From Paenibacillus sp. JQZ6Y-1 (GTDB lineage Bacteria > Bacillota > Bacilli > Paenibacillales > Paenibacillaceae), in contig NZ_JBFDUZ010000001.1 in the NCBI RefSeq assembly GCF_040719145.1, forward strand, positions 992,001 through 1,056,000: a stretch of 64,000 nt of DNA, written 5' to 3'. Numbering within the stretch: the first letter of the stretch is position 1; every line of letters begins with the position of its first letter. The notes beneath the pieces were generated by a model, which saw only the letters and a list, made by a program, of their open reading frames with translations, made no database searches and was not told the origin of the DNA. Position numbers and translations under genes: made by a program. This document shows, piece by piece, positions 18,428-27,175 of the stretch.

Positions 18428-18486
18428 GAACTAATGTTCATAGGAACTTATGTTCTTATTATAGCGAACATGGGTAATTATGGCAA
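18428..18486 (-). promoter_or_regulatory. Sigma-A promoter with two tandem LexA-like boxes
   Basis: On the minus strand TTGCCA (18486-18481), 17 bases, TATAAT (18463-18458). Immediately downstream are two 12-base palindromes with the LexA core GAAC-N4-GTTC: GAACTAATGTTC at 18428-18439 and GAACTTATGTTC at 18444-18455, 16 bases apart. A further half-site (GAAC at 18466-18469) lies in the promoter spacer. Repression by LexA is inferred from the core match. Confidence 0.6.
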
Positions 18487-19013
18487 GCTTTATACATGAA
18501 AAATTCAGCATAAATTGTAACTTTAACGTAAAATTTTTTGAGTTTTTTGGCATTTTTACTCAAATCCATTGCTACATACTACATCGGTATAATGATATGA
18601 AATAACACATATCCTAAAAAGCAATATAAAAAAGATGCGCCTGTCACCCGAAGTGCATATCTTCTGGTTGCAGGCGCATAACGATACGATGAGCATGTAT
18701 AGAGATACCGCTATTCAACTCTCATTATCCTGACATCAAATGATATATTAAAAGTAATAGCGTACCTATACTACACTATCACTCCTAAAAATCATCTACT
18801 CTATTATATGCTGTGCATATAAGTATACGGTTACAAATGAGGCAAATGAGCCGCTAATAATCGGTTCTGTATTATTAGATTATATGTCGATAATTTCTTA
18901 TCTAATAGTCATTTTGAACATAAAATATGGGTTTTATTTTACATTGACCTTGATAATAAAAGTAACTATAGTTAATAAATGTTATATAAAGTATTAATAT
19001 ACATAAAATTAAA
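18487..19013. other. AT-rich intergenic region
   Basis: Apart from the minus-strand terminator near 18650, this stretch is AT-rich with no supported gene. It probably holds only the untranslated end of the DUF1349 transcript. Confidence 0.4.
18625..18681 (-). terminator. Terminator on the minus strand, downstream of the DUF1349 gene
   Basis: ATGCGCCTG (18635-18643) pairs with CAGGCGCAT (18671-18679), with an inner GAAG/CTTC helix; read on the minus strand it is followed by a run of T (complement of 18625-18634). Confidence 0.7.
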
Positions 19014-19661
19014 TTAAAGGGTTTTGTCGGTGTTGGAATCGGATTTTTCAATGTGTAGAAATTCAAATTCCACCTGACATCCATGTCCTTGCGGGCTGCA
19101 AGCGTAAACACCGCATTGAAAAGGAGTCTGGTCATTCACATCGTCGTATAAATGGGCAATGCGCATTTGCTGCCAGTTCGGTTCTGCTGCATTCTCAGCA
19201 GGATCGGCATATTCGATTGTATAATCGCCGGATACACGAGTAATGCGGAACATCAGCTCTGTAAAGCCCGCTTCAAAATTTTGGGTGGACCAGTCCGAGT
19301 AGCCGTTATTGGTGACAACCGCGCCCAGTTTGGCATGACCATCGGTTTCAAATTCCACCGATGTTTTCAGCCAACAATGTTCGGAGAAGCGGATCATCAA
19401 GCCTGCTTGATCGTACTGATGTACCGGATATGTACGAACACGCGTCGTCATCTGCATATCACCTTGTATCTCGGCGAACAGGAAATGCCCATTGTCCACT
19501 CGAAATCCATAATGCGTTTTTTGCCAAAAATCGGTTTCTGCAAGCGGTTTGAAGGTAAGCACTTGTTTGTCGGATGAAACTTCCCATTGTTCGGGTGGAC
19601 AATGCCATTGTAATCGTTCATCCATTTTTTCGTGTGTGAAGTTTTCCATTAGGTTTGCCAT
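19014..19661 (-). CDS. DUF1349 domain protein
   Basis: A 215-residue beta-rich protein of the DUF1349 (concanavalin-like jelly-roll) family; the pattern DFWQKTHYGFRVDNGHF, QYDQAGLMIRFSEHCWLKTSVEF and GHGCQVEFEFL is typical. Family members are uncharacterised, often found near carbohydrate genes. No signal peptide, so intracellular. The start ATG 19661 has GAGGAG seven bases upstream; a longer in-frame start at 19721 lacks one. It is divergent from the MFS transporter that begins the 19.8-24.5 kb cluster. Confidence 0.85.
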   Translation of the reverse strand: MANLMENFTHEKMDERLQWHCPPEQWEVSSDKQVLTFKPLAETDFWQKTHYGFRVDNGHFLFAEIQGDMQMTTRVRTYPVHQYDQAGLMIRFSEHCWLKTSVEFETDGHAKLGAVVTNNGYSDWSTQNFEAGFTELMFRITRVSGDYTIEYADPAENAAEPNWQQMRIAHLYDDVNDQTPFQCGVYACSPQGHGCQVEFEFLHIEKSDSNTDKTL

Positions 19662-19788
19662 TGTATCGCTCCTCAATCCATCAATTTGGACAACAGTGTG
19701 AATACAAGACTGTTGGCTCATTTATTATGTGGAAATTTAATGGAAATATCAAGTTCTTAAGTATAATTATGGGAAGGTGTGGAATGTT

Positions 19789-20994
19789 ATGAAACGAATT
19801 TTCAGATTGAGCTGTGCGTTTTACTTTTTGATCGGGATTACAAGTGTCATGCTGGGTGCATTGCTACCGGTCATTTTGCCACATTATCAACGCAGCTACA
19901 GTGATGGCGGAACATTGCTATTCTTGCAGTTTGTCGGATTTCTCGTCGGTGTGCTTGTCTCGCCATCCATCTCGACAGCAATGGGACGCAAACGTTTACT
20001 ATTGATCGCTTTGGCTGCGATTACGCTGGCATATGGAATCATGGGAACACTGCCAGCATGGGGATGGATGGTTGCCTTAACCGTATTCGTCGGCTTTGGT
20101 TCTGGGATTATTGAATCGTCGATTGGGGCATTTACGATTGAATTTGCCGAAGAGCAAAAGGCAGTCGCTATGACGAAGCTAGATGTTTATTTCGGTGTAG
20201 GTTCCATGCTGTTGCCTGCACTGGCGAGTTTGTATATTTATCTTGGCGTATGGCAGTTATCCTTCTATACGATTGCGCTGGCTACATTTGTGTTGCTGCT
20301 GTTCTGGCTCACCATGCCTGCGGACAGTTCGGCACATCTGCATCAGGACCGGATAGAGGCGCAAGGTCAGACGGCTGCACCTGCGAAGCCTCGTTATCAG
20401 GCAGGACAATTGCGACTGCTATCCATTTTCGTTCTGTTTTTCTTTGTCTATATGGGCATTGAATTAGGCATGATGAACTTTTTGCCTTCGATACTGATTG
20501 AGAGCATTCATATTAGCGATTATGCAGCCTCGCTCAGTGTGACTTTCTTCTGGGGAGCGATTACGATTGGTCGTTTGTTCGTTGGACGCATGGCAGAGTC
20601 AATGAGTTATACACCATTTTTGCTTGGAAGTACGATTGCTTCGATGCTGCTGATTATTGCGCTGGCGCTATTCACAAGTCCCATCATGATGTATGTATTG
20701 ATTTTTGGTATCGGGTTTTGCATTTCTGGATTGTTCTCCATTGCGCTTGTATTCGCCAATACACTGATGCCCGGTATGGTGGAGCGGACGACCAGCACAT
20801 TGATTGCGGCAGGTGGGATTGGCGGCTCCGTTCTTCAGTATTTGATCGGCTGGAGCATGGATCGCTGGTCGGTCGGACCGACACTCTGGATATTTGCGCT
20901 GTTTGCCTTAATTTTGCTAGTTAGTATTGTGATCGTACAGCAGCTTCGGACGAGTGATCATACGGTACGTGCTGGTATGGAGTCCAAATATTAA
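19789..20994 (+). CDS. MFS transporter
   Basis: Major facilitator superfamily membrane protein of about 401 residues with twelve predicted helices and a cytoplasmic loop near residue 190. The signature between helices 2 and 3 is MGRKRLL. Resembles sugar-type MFS members such as FucP/GlcP relatives, but direction and substrate are not readable. The start is ATG 19789 (GGAAGG upstream); GTG 19777 is in frame. It is the first gene of a four-gene plus-strand group with an aminotransferase, a dehydrogenase and a phosphatase, and could move the substrate or the product. Confidence 0.85.
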   Translation: MKRIFRLSCAFYFLIGITSVMLGALLPVILPHYQRSYSDGGTLLFLQFVGFLVGVLVSPSISTAMGRKRLLLIALAAITLAYGIMGTLPAWGWMVALTVFVGFGSGIIESSIGAFTIEFAEEQKAVAMTKLDVYFGVGSMLLPALASLYIYLGVWQLSFYTIALATFVLLLFWLTMPADSSAHLHQDRIEAQGQTAAPAKPRYQAGQLRLLSIFVLFFFVYMGIELGMMNFLPSILIESIHISDYAASLSVTFFWGAITIGRLFVGRMAESMSYTPFLLGSTIASMLLIIALALFTSPIMMYVLIFGIGFCISGLFSIALVFANTLMPGMVERTTSTLIAAGGIGGSVLQYLIGWSMDRWSVGPTLWIFALFALILLVSIVIVQQLRTSDHTVRAGMESKY

Positions 20995-21265
20995 TTGCTG
21001 CTACACGTACAACATCGATTGGAAGAGCCATCAGATCAATGGTAGACGAAAAGGAGGTGATGTAAGCTCTGGCGATATACTGCGAAACAACAGATGAGAT
21101 GCAATAGGTACGATGCAGATCATCCTCCAATAGAATAAGTGCAGCACATTGAATGTCGATATGCCGATAAGTAATTTATTCTCTTAACAACGTATTGGTA
21201 ATACTTATTTTGCGATACATGAATTGCGAAACGATCGTCATTTTATCCATGCGGAGGGATTGCAC

Positions 21266-22507
21266 ATGTCTACAACTACAGAACATCGATTTTCAGTCGG
21301 AAACGGGATTCGTTTGATTGATGATGCAGGAAATGAATACTTGGATGGGGTATCTGGTACGTTCAATCTGGCACTGGGATATAACCACCCTTATGTAGTC
21401 GAGAAAATTCAGGAGCAAGTGGGCAATCTGACACATATGTCTTCTTCCTTTACTGAGCCGTATGTGGAGGAAGTGCTATCCTTGCTGCTAGAGGATGCAC
21501 CTGAGGGAATTGATGCAGGCTGGATGCGCGATATTACCGGTTCAACAGCGAATGAGTGTGCAACCAAAATCGCTCAAAAGTATACAGGCGAACGTGATAT
21601 TGTCAGCCTTTATTATTCACATCATGGGCAAACCCAGTTTGCAACGGGTATCTCCGGCAATGCGTTTCGCCGTAAAGGATTCCCCAATTCAACAGTACCG
21701 AATTCGCTGCATGTGCCGGTTCCTTATTGCTATCGTTGCCCGTTTCAAAGCGATCCCGATCATTGCGCGATGCAGTGTATTGAAGCCCTGTCTGATCAAC
21801 TCGAATTTGGTGGCTCCGGCTCGACCGCTTGCATGATCATAGAGCCGATTCTCGGCAATGGCGGCAATATTATTCCGCCGATGGAATATTTTAAACAGCT
21901 GCGCAAGCTATGCGATGAGCACGGTATGGTGCTGATCGCCGACGAGGTGCAGACAGGCATTGGTCGTACGGGTCATATGTATGCCAGCACGTTATTCGAT
22001 ATTCAGCCGGATATTATTACACTTGCTAAAGGGCTGGGCGGCATTGGCGTTCCGGTTGCTGCTGTATTGATGAAGTCTCGACTGAATATATTGGAAAAGC
22101 ATGAGCATTCGTTTACATCCGGCAGCAATATGATCTCGTTAACAGCAGCCAAATCCACCATGGAAGTCGTCTCCGCTCCGGGCTTTTTGGAAAGTGTCCG
22201 TACCAAGGGTGAATTGCTTGGGCATTTGTTAGAGCCACTCGCACAGCTGTATCCCGATACAATCGGTGAGGCTCGCGGAGTCGGTCTGATGTGGGGACTA
22301 GAAATTGTTGATGCTGACGGAGCGCCAGATTCACGTAAAGCGAATGGCATTATTGATATGGCATTCCGTGATGAAAATTTGATCCTGCGCGGATCACGGT
22401 ACGGCTTTGGCAATGTGGTAAAAGTGCGTCCATCCTTGACCGTTACCGAAGATGAAATTGTAGACATTGTTGGTCGTTTAGAACGTGTACTTCAAAAAAT
22501 GGGTTGA
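21266..22507 (+). CDS. Class III PLP aminotransferase, GabT-like
   Basis: Fold-type I transaminase of 413 residues. The PLP-binding Asp is in LIADEVQTGIGRTG and the Schiff-base lysine is Lys255 in LAKGLGGIG. An unusual cysteine group, PYCYRCPF followed by HCAMQC, sits near residues 155-175 and might bind metal. ATG 21266 follows GGAGGG. Class III enzymes act on omega-amino acids or keto sugars. Together with the adjoining zinc dehydrogenase (21 bases downstream) and phosphatase, this recalls GabT1 of azasugar pathways, but that assignment is an inference. Confidence 0.87.
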   Translation: MSTTTEHRFSVGNGIRLIDDAGNEYLDGVSGTFNLALGYNHPYVVEKIQEQVGNLTHMSSSFTEPYVEEVLSLLLEDAPEGIDAGWMRDITGSTANECATKIAQKYTGERDIVSLYYSHHGQTQFATGISGNAFRRKGFPNSTVPNSLHVPVPYCYRCPFQSDPDHCAMQCIEALSDQLEFGGSGSTACMIIEPILGNGGNIIPPMEYFKQLRKLCDEHGMVLIADEVQTGIGRTGHMYASTLFDIQPDIITLAKGLGGIGVPVAAVLMKSRLNILEKHEHSFTSGSNMISLTAAKSTMEVVSAPGFLESVRTKGELLGHLLEPLAQLYPDTIGEARGVGLMWGLEIVDADGAPDSRKANGIIDMAFRDENLILRGSRYGFGNVVKVRPSLTVTEDEIVDIVGRLERVLQKMG

Positions 22508-22528
22508 TTCGCAGAAGGGAGAATGATT

Positions 22529-23566
22529 ATGCTTTCACTTGTTTATCGTTCAGCTTGGGATGTAGCACTGGAAGAGCGTCCACATCCTCGTATTCAAGGC
22601 GATCATGATGTCATCGTCCGTATTCATGCCACTGGGGTATGTGGAACAGATCTTGGTATTATTAGCGGGAAATATCATGCCAAATCGTCTATTATTCTTG
22701 GTCATGAATCGGCAGGCGAAGTGATCGAGATCGGACCGCTGGTGCAAAATTTGCAGCCGGGTGATCGTGTTGTCATTGATCCTACCTACTATTGTGGTCA
22801 ATGCAACATGTGCCGCACGGGTCGTCAGAATCATTGTCTGCACAAAAGCACCACCGAAACGGGCGTGAGTAGCGATGGCACATTTACTGATTATTATGTG
22901 ACCGAGGATCGCTTCCTGTACAAACTTGCTGATCATGTTAGTTATGAAGAAGCGACCTTGACTGAGCCATTAAGCTGCATGTTGACGGGAATCAATCAGA
23001 TCAAGCTGCTGCCGAATTTCCGTACGATTATTCTTGGTGCAGGACCGATCGGTATGCTGTACAGCTATGCGCTCGCGTCCAAAGGCGTAATCGGCAGCAT
23101 TGTCGATATTTCCGAAGAGCGACTGCAATTGGCACGTTCAATTGCACCGGAACGCTGGACTACATACAGTTCCTTTGAAACGGCATTGGATCATGCTTCT
23201 CCCGATGATCGTCAGGTGGACCTGATTGTAGATACAACGGGTGCAATCGGTACGCAAGTTCTATCTCAGCTTGCACATGGCGGTTACCTGATGCTGGTGG
23301 GGCTGCGTGATGGGGTAAGCAGCTTCAATCCGAAGGAAGTCGTGGATCGCAGTTTGAAAATTATCGGCTCCATCGACTCACTGGGAACATTTGCCACGGC
23401 ACATTATATGATTGAGTATGGATTGGTGCCAGCTCGCAAGCTGATTACACATACGTATCCACTTCAATCGTACGAAGAAGCGTTTCGTATGCTTGGCTGT
23501 GATCTAAAGGATGGTACGCTGAGTACTGCTTCCGGCGCTATCAAGGTGGTACTTCAATCGACGTGA
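22529..23566 (+). CDS. Zinc-dependent medium-chain alcohol dehydrogenase
   Basis: NAD(P)-dependent polyol or alcohol dehydrogenase of 345 residues. Catalytic-zinc region GVCGTDLGIISG and GHESAGEVIEIG, structural-zinc cysteines in CGQCNMCRTGRQNHC, and Rossmann glycine loop ILGAGPIGMLYSYA. It is nearest in style to sorbitol/threonine dehydrogenases (GutB, Tdh). The start is ATG 22529, with AAGGGAGA about six bases before it; ATG 22523 is too close. It follows the aminotransferase by 21 bases and is certainly co-transcribed with it. Confidence 0.88.
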   Translation: MLSLVYRSAWDVALEERPHPRIQGDHDVIVRIHATGVCGTDLGIISGKYHAKSSIILGHESAGEVIEIGPLVQNLQPGDRVVIDPTYYCGQCNMCRTGRQNHCLHKSTTETGVSSDGTFTDYYVTEDRFLYKLADHVSYEEATLTEPLSCMLTGINQIKLLPNFRTIILGAGPIGMLYSYALASKGVIGSIVDISEERLQLARSIAPERWTTYSSFETALDHASPDDRQVDLIVDTTGAIGTQVLSQLAHGGYLMLVGLRDGVSSFNPKEVVDRSLKIIGSIDSLGTFATAHYMIEYGLVPARKLITHTYPLQSYEEAFRMLGCDLKDGTLSTASGAIKVVLQST

Positions 23567-23610
23567 TAAGGGGTATACTTTGGTAAGAAGGGATAAAGCC
23601 ATACTTGTAG

Positions 23611-23647
23611 GACAGATGTCAGACTGTGATGTGGTCTGACATTTGTC
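23611..23647 (+). terminator. Strong hairpin between the dehydrogenase and HAD genes
   Basis: GACAGATGTCAGAC pairs with GTCTGACATTTGTC (one G-U) around a nine-base loop. Only a short T tract follows, so it may be a partial terminator or RNA-stability element. Confidence 0.5.
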
Positions 23648-23704
23648 TATAAACAGCCGCTTATGGGCAAGCAGCTATTCCATTAGGTATAGGAGGGAAC
23701 CATA

Positions 23705-24451
23705 ATGACCACAGAGCAGACAGCAGCGGTAGATCAGCAGTCCAATCGCAATGACGGAAAAGATTGGCTGACCGATCCGATCGAAGGCGTTATTTTTGAC
23801 ATGGATGGAGTATTGATTGACAGCGAGCCGATCTACTTCGATATTGAAAACAGTACATTTGTTCATTTTGGAGCCAAGGTAGACGAGGAAGAGCATCATA
23901 CGTATGTCGGCGTAACGCTAGCTTCAATGTTTGAGCAGGTACAGCAGCGGCATGGACTGGACTGCACGGTAGAGCAGATGCTCGCTTTTCATGTAGAGCA
24001 TGTGATGGAAGTGATGAAGCAACATCCACAGTTGGTACCGTTTGAAGGGTTAACCAATTGGTTGGATTGGCTGTATGAAGCAGGTATACCGATGGTGGTT
24101 GCTTCTTCATCGCCGCGAATATTAATTGAACTTATTTTGGAGCGATTGGAAGTACGCCGTTATTTCCAAGATATGATTAGCGGTGAGGAAGTGGCGAATG
24201 GGAAGCCAGCACCTGACATTTTCCTGCGCGCTGCTGATATGCTGGGTGTTGCTCCAGAGCGTTGTTTGGTTATTGAGGATTCGCGAAATGGAGTACGAGC
24301 GGCACGTTCCGCAGGTATGCGCTGTATTGGACATCAGAATCCGGGTTCCGGTATTCAGAATCTGGACGAAGCGAATACAGTGGTGCATGGGTATCAGCAG
24401 CTATGGCAGCTACGTGAGACGCTCCCCTTCTATAGAAGGAATACAAAATAA
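23705..24451 (+). CDS. HAD family phosphatase, beta-phosphoglucomutase-like
   Basis: A 248-residue HAD hydrolase with a C1 helical cap. Motif I VIFDMDGVLIDSEPIYFD, motif II VVASSSPR, Lys in ANGKPAPDIFLRAADML, and acidic motif IVLVIEDSRNGVRAA are all present, so it should be an active phosphatase or phosphomutase on a sugar phosphate. GGAGGG precedes ATG 23705. It lies 138 bases after the dehydrogenase, behind a hairpin, so its link with the aminotransferase-dehydrogenase pair is likely but not certain. Confidence 0.87.
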   Translation: MTTEQTAAVDQQSNRNDGKDWLTDPIEGVIFDMDGVLIDSEPIYFDIENSTFVHFGAKVDEEEHHTYVGVTLASMFEQVQQRHGLDCTVEQMLAFHVEHVMEVMKQHPQLVPFEGLTNWLDWLYEAGIPMVVASSSPRILIELILERLEVRRYFQDMISGEEVANGKPAPDIFLRAADMLGVAPERCLVIEDSRNGVRAARSAGMRCIGHQNPGSGIQNLDEANTVVHGYQQLWQLRETLPFYRRNTK

Positions 24452-24765
24452 ACGCTCTGTATCATCCTAACTAGTAATGATGAATAACAGGTGGTAGAAT
24501 GCGCAGATGATTCATTTGGTAGATCAACATGATGATCATGCCGTATCTGCTGCCTGTTTATCATGTGATCGGTTTCGATAGTAGAGGTGATCGATTTCGC
24601 TATAATAATGAAATCTATACATAGAGCAGATCAAGAAGTTAGGAAGTATAACGAGAAGCTGCGCAAAATGAAAAAACCAAATAAAGATTGACGGTTGCTA
24701 ACTAACATGGTATGCTATTTCTTGTGTCCGGGAAATGTTATGATTGACCGGTAACGTAGTAATAT
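24452..24765. other. Intergenic before tRNA-Leu
   Basis: A 314-base gap. The only supported element is the tRNA promoter at 24688-24716. No hairpin with a T run and no open frame with a ribosome site is seen. Confidence 0.4.
24688..24716 (+). promoter_or_regulatory. Promoter of tRNA-Leu
   Basis: TTGACG (24688-24693), 17-base spacer, TATGCT (24711-24716). The tRNA begins about 50 bases after the -10 box. Confidence 0.7.
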
Positions 24766-24849
<84 letters not shown>

Positions 24850-24861
24850 TTACAAGCAAAG

Positions 24862-24899
24862 AGCTTCTGAATGGCATTCGTCATTCAGAAGCTTTTTTT
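24862..24899 (+). terminator. Intrinsic terminator after tRNA-Leu
   Basis: AGCTTCTGAATG (24862-24873) and CATTCAGAAGCT (24882-24893) form a perfect 12-base-pair stem followed by seven T. Confidence 0.93.
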
Positions 24900-25023
24900 G
24901 TTGAAAGCAAGCAGATTGGACAAACAAAAGAAGAGCATGAGAGCCTTTTTTCACAAGATTGTACCACTTGTTCGCGTTATACATATGGCAGATATGGTGA
25001 ATAGACTAGGGAGGGCTACAACG

Positions 25024-25059
25024 ATGCAGCCGCCCAGAGAATGTCGATGCCATAAGTGA
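25024..25059 (+). CDS. Possible leader peptide upstream of gldA (11 residues)
   Basis: A short frame MQPPRECRCHK begins eight bases after a strong GGGAGGG site at 25009-25016 and ends 82 bases before gldA. It has two Cys and two Arg in a cluster, which could serve as a translation sensor, but such short frames also arise by chance. Supported only by the ribosome site and position. Confidence 0.25.
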   Translation: MQPPRECRCHK

Positions 25060-25141
25060 TAAGGGCAAGGGAAGGTACATAAGCAGTCACGTAGTCTTCA
25101 CGCACGATACGATTTTCTATAATTGAAAGGAGATGTTTTCA

Positions 25142-26260
25142 ATGACAGAACGCGTATTTATTAGTCCCGGCAAATATGTACAGGGGCGCGGAGTGATCGG
25201 CAAGACAGGTGAATATGTAAAGGCGCTGGATAACGGCAAGGCACTGGTCATTGCTGACGAAATTGTATGGGATATTGCTGGGAATAAGGTGCTGGAAAGT
25301 CTGGATCAATCTGGTGTGGGATATGTGAAGGTGGTCTTCAACGGTGAAGCCTCCACGAATGAGATTACACGTCTGAGTGATCAGGGCAAGCAAAATGAAG
25401 CGACCATCGTGATCGGTGTCGGCGGAGGTAAAACGCTGGATACAGCGAAAGCGGTTAGCGATCAGCTAGGTGGATATACCGTTATTGTGCCGACAACAGC
25501 ATCTACCGATGCGCCGACGAGCGCATTGTCAGTCATTTACTCAGATGATGGTATATTTGAAAGCTACAAATTTTACAAAAAAAATCCAGATTTGATTCTG
25601 GTGGATACATCGATTATTGCTGGAGCGCCGCCACGTTTTCTCGCATCAGGAATTGCTGATGCACTGGCAACATGGGTAGAGGTGCGCGCTGTGATTGAGG
25701 CTCGTGCCAATACGATGGCAGGCGGTCTACCCACATTGGCAGCTGAAGCGATTGCACGCAAGTGCGAGGAGACATTATTTGACTTTGGATTGCTAGCGTA
25801 TGAATCGGTACAGCGCAAGGTGGTCACACCAGCGTTAGAATCGGTTGTTGAAGCAAATACACTGCTGAGCGGGCTGGGCTTTGAAAGTGGCGGTCTGGCT
25901 GGCGCGCATGCGATCCATAACGGCTTTACAGTACTAGAGGGCGATATTCACCATATGACGCATGGTGAAAAGGTAGCTTTTGGTACATTGACGCAACTTG
26001 CACTGGAACAGCGTCCGATTCACGAGATTGAGAAATATATCGACTTTTATATTAGTCTTGGATTGCCGGTAACGCTGGAAGATCTGCATATCGGTAATGT
26101 GTCGGATGACAATCTGTATCGTGTGGCGGAAGCAGCAACCAAACCGGACGAAACTTCGCACAATCTACCGTTCCCCGTGACGGCAGATGATGTAAAGGAT
26201 GCGATTATTGCAGCCGATCAGTATTCTCGGGCATACAAACGTAAGATCGGTCGCGACTAA
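25142..26260 (+). CDS. gldA: Glycerol dehydrogenase
   Basis: Iron/zinc-type NAD-dependent dehydrogenase turning glycerol into dihydroxyacetone. It is 372 residues long and opens [14 protein letters not shown] as family members do. NAD-binding glycine motif [17 protein letters not shown], the [17 protein letters not shown] segment, and the metal ligands Asp in [10 protein letters not shown] and His in GAHAIHNG and HGEKVAFG are present. ATG 25142 is set by AAAGGAGAT; ATG 25133 overlaps that site. No dihydroxyacetone kinase adjoins. Confidence 0.93.
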   Translation: MTERVFISPGKYVQGRGVIGKTGEYVKALDNGKALVIADEIVWDIAGNKVLESLDQSGVGYVKVVFNGEASTNEITRLSDQGKQNEATIVIGVGGGKTLDTAKAVSDQLGGYTVIVPTTASTDAPTSALSVIYSDDGIFESYKFYKKNPDLILVDTSIIAGAPPRFLASGIADALATWVEVRAVIEARANTMAGGLPTLAAEAIARKCEETLFDFGLLAYESVQRKVVTPALESVVEANTLLSGLGFESGGLAGAHAIHNGFTVLEGDIHHMTHGEKVAFGTLTQLALEQRPIHEIEKYIDFYISLGLPVTLEDLHIGNVSDDNLYRVAEAATKPDETSHNLPFPVTADDVKDAIIAADQYSRAYKRKIGRD

Positions 26261-26530
26261 GTGATCAGGTGGACGGGATTTGTTTCTAACAGTATGATCC
26301 ACGTTTGAACTTGTCCTCATCCTCACTGTTTCCCAGCAGGAGCAATTTGTATTATGGTAATGCCGTCCTACAGAATGGTATATAGAAATGCTTTCATTTT
26401 TTGTTGCCTAAGCTCTGCCTCAGTTCTGTTTGCTGGTGGCAGAGTTTATCGTTTATGGACTTCCCAGCTGATGATTTTTCTGATAATGTTAAAGATTGTG
26501 GGACGTATATATATTGCTTCCTATGTAACT
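26261..26530. other. Intergenic after gldA
   Basis: Part of a 427-base gap. A hairpin CTCTGCC (26413-26419) / GGCAGAG (26438-26444) with a weak T-rich tail may end the gldA transcript. Nothing else is recognised until the promoter module at 26531. Confidence 0.4.
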
Positions 26531-26589
26531 TAAAATTTTACAAAAATCCGTAAGAAAACCCGTCTCTTTTTGGCCCTGATGTGATATAA
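26531..26589 (+). promoter_or_regulatory. Upstream module of barstar 1, shared with barnase 1
   Basis: A 15-base element TAAAATTTTACAAAA (26531-26545) and an 11-base element ATGTGATATAA (26579-26589, a possible extended -10 TGATATAA). The same two elements stand at exactly the same start-to-start distance of 48 bases upstream of the barnase gene (28223-28281). Co-regulation is inferred. Confidence 0.55.
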
Positions 26590-26687
26590 AGAATAAGGGG
26601 GATTATATAAAGAGATATAGGTTCACGTTGAGATGCCGGAGACTGTAAATAAGGTATGCAAATGTTGAACAAGGTAAGGTGTGGGCG

Positions 26688-26990
26688 ATGAAAATGTACA
26701 TGAAAACCGTTGTATTGAATGGGGAAGATTTTGCTACGATTGAACAGCTGCACGTCACATTGCGTCAAGTGTTGGAGCTGCCGGCTACGTACGGTGCCAA
26801 TCTAGATGCACTATGGGACAGTCTGACTGGTCAGGTTCAGCTACCGCTACAGATCGAATGGCTCAATTATGATTTGAGCGAGGAACGACTGGGCGATTAT
26901 GCACAGCAGGTGCTAGGGCTGATGGAGGAAGTACAGGGAGAAGGCAACGGATTCCGCGTCTGGGTACAAAAGGGCGCTGTCGCTTTCTAA
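26688..26990 (+). CDS. Barstar-family ribonuclease inhibitor (1)
   Basis: Small intracellular protein of about 100 residues that blocks barnase-type RNases. The barstar core motif YGANLDALWDSLTG is intact, including the two Asp residues that plug the RNase active site, and the VVLNGEDFATIEQLH N-terminal strand matches. Three close ATGs (26688, 26694, 26700) make the start uncertain; AAGGT is best placed for 26688. It lies on the far side of sodC from the barnase gene but shares its promoter module. Confidence 0.87.
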   Translation: MKMYMKTVVLNGEDFATIEQLHVTLRQVLELPATYGANLDALWDSLTGQVQLPLQIEWLNYDLSEERLGDYAQQVLGLMEEVQGEGNGFRVWVQKGAVAF

Positions 26991-27056
26991 TCGACGGTTT
27001 GCTCAACAGATCATACACAATAATCCGCAGTAAGCGGACAGAATCGTTTACTTAAT

Positions 27057-27134
27057 AAAAAGCCGTACGGTTATCGCAGCTGTCTGTCAGGGAGTATCTC
27101 TGACAATGCTTCGATGATCGGAGCGGCTTTTCTT
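27057..27134. terminator. Large two-way terminator between barstar 1 and sodC
   Basis: AAAAAGCCG (27057-27065) pairs with CGGCTTTT (27124-27131), with an inner GTCAG/CTGAC helix. A-rich left and T-rich right sides let it serve both the plus-strand barstar and the minus-strand sodC. Confidence 0.65.
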
Positions 27135-27175
27135 CCGTATAGTGATGGAACAAGAGCACGAAGACATGCAGCTCA

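Noticed and set aside
21049-21065. Strong AAAAGGAGGTGA site directly followed by ATG TAA upstream of the aminotransferase
   Set aside because: No frame follows the site, and the ATG is too close to it. Probably a chance or decayed start; no function can be supported.
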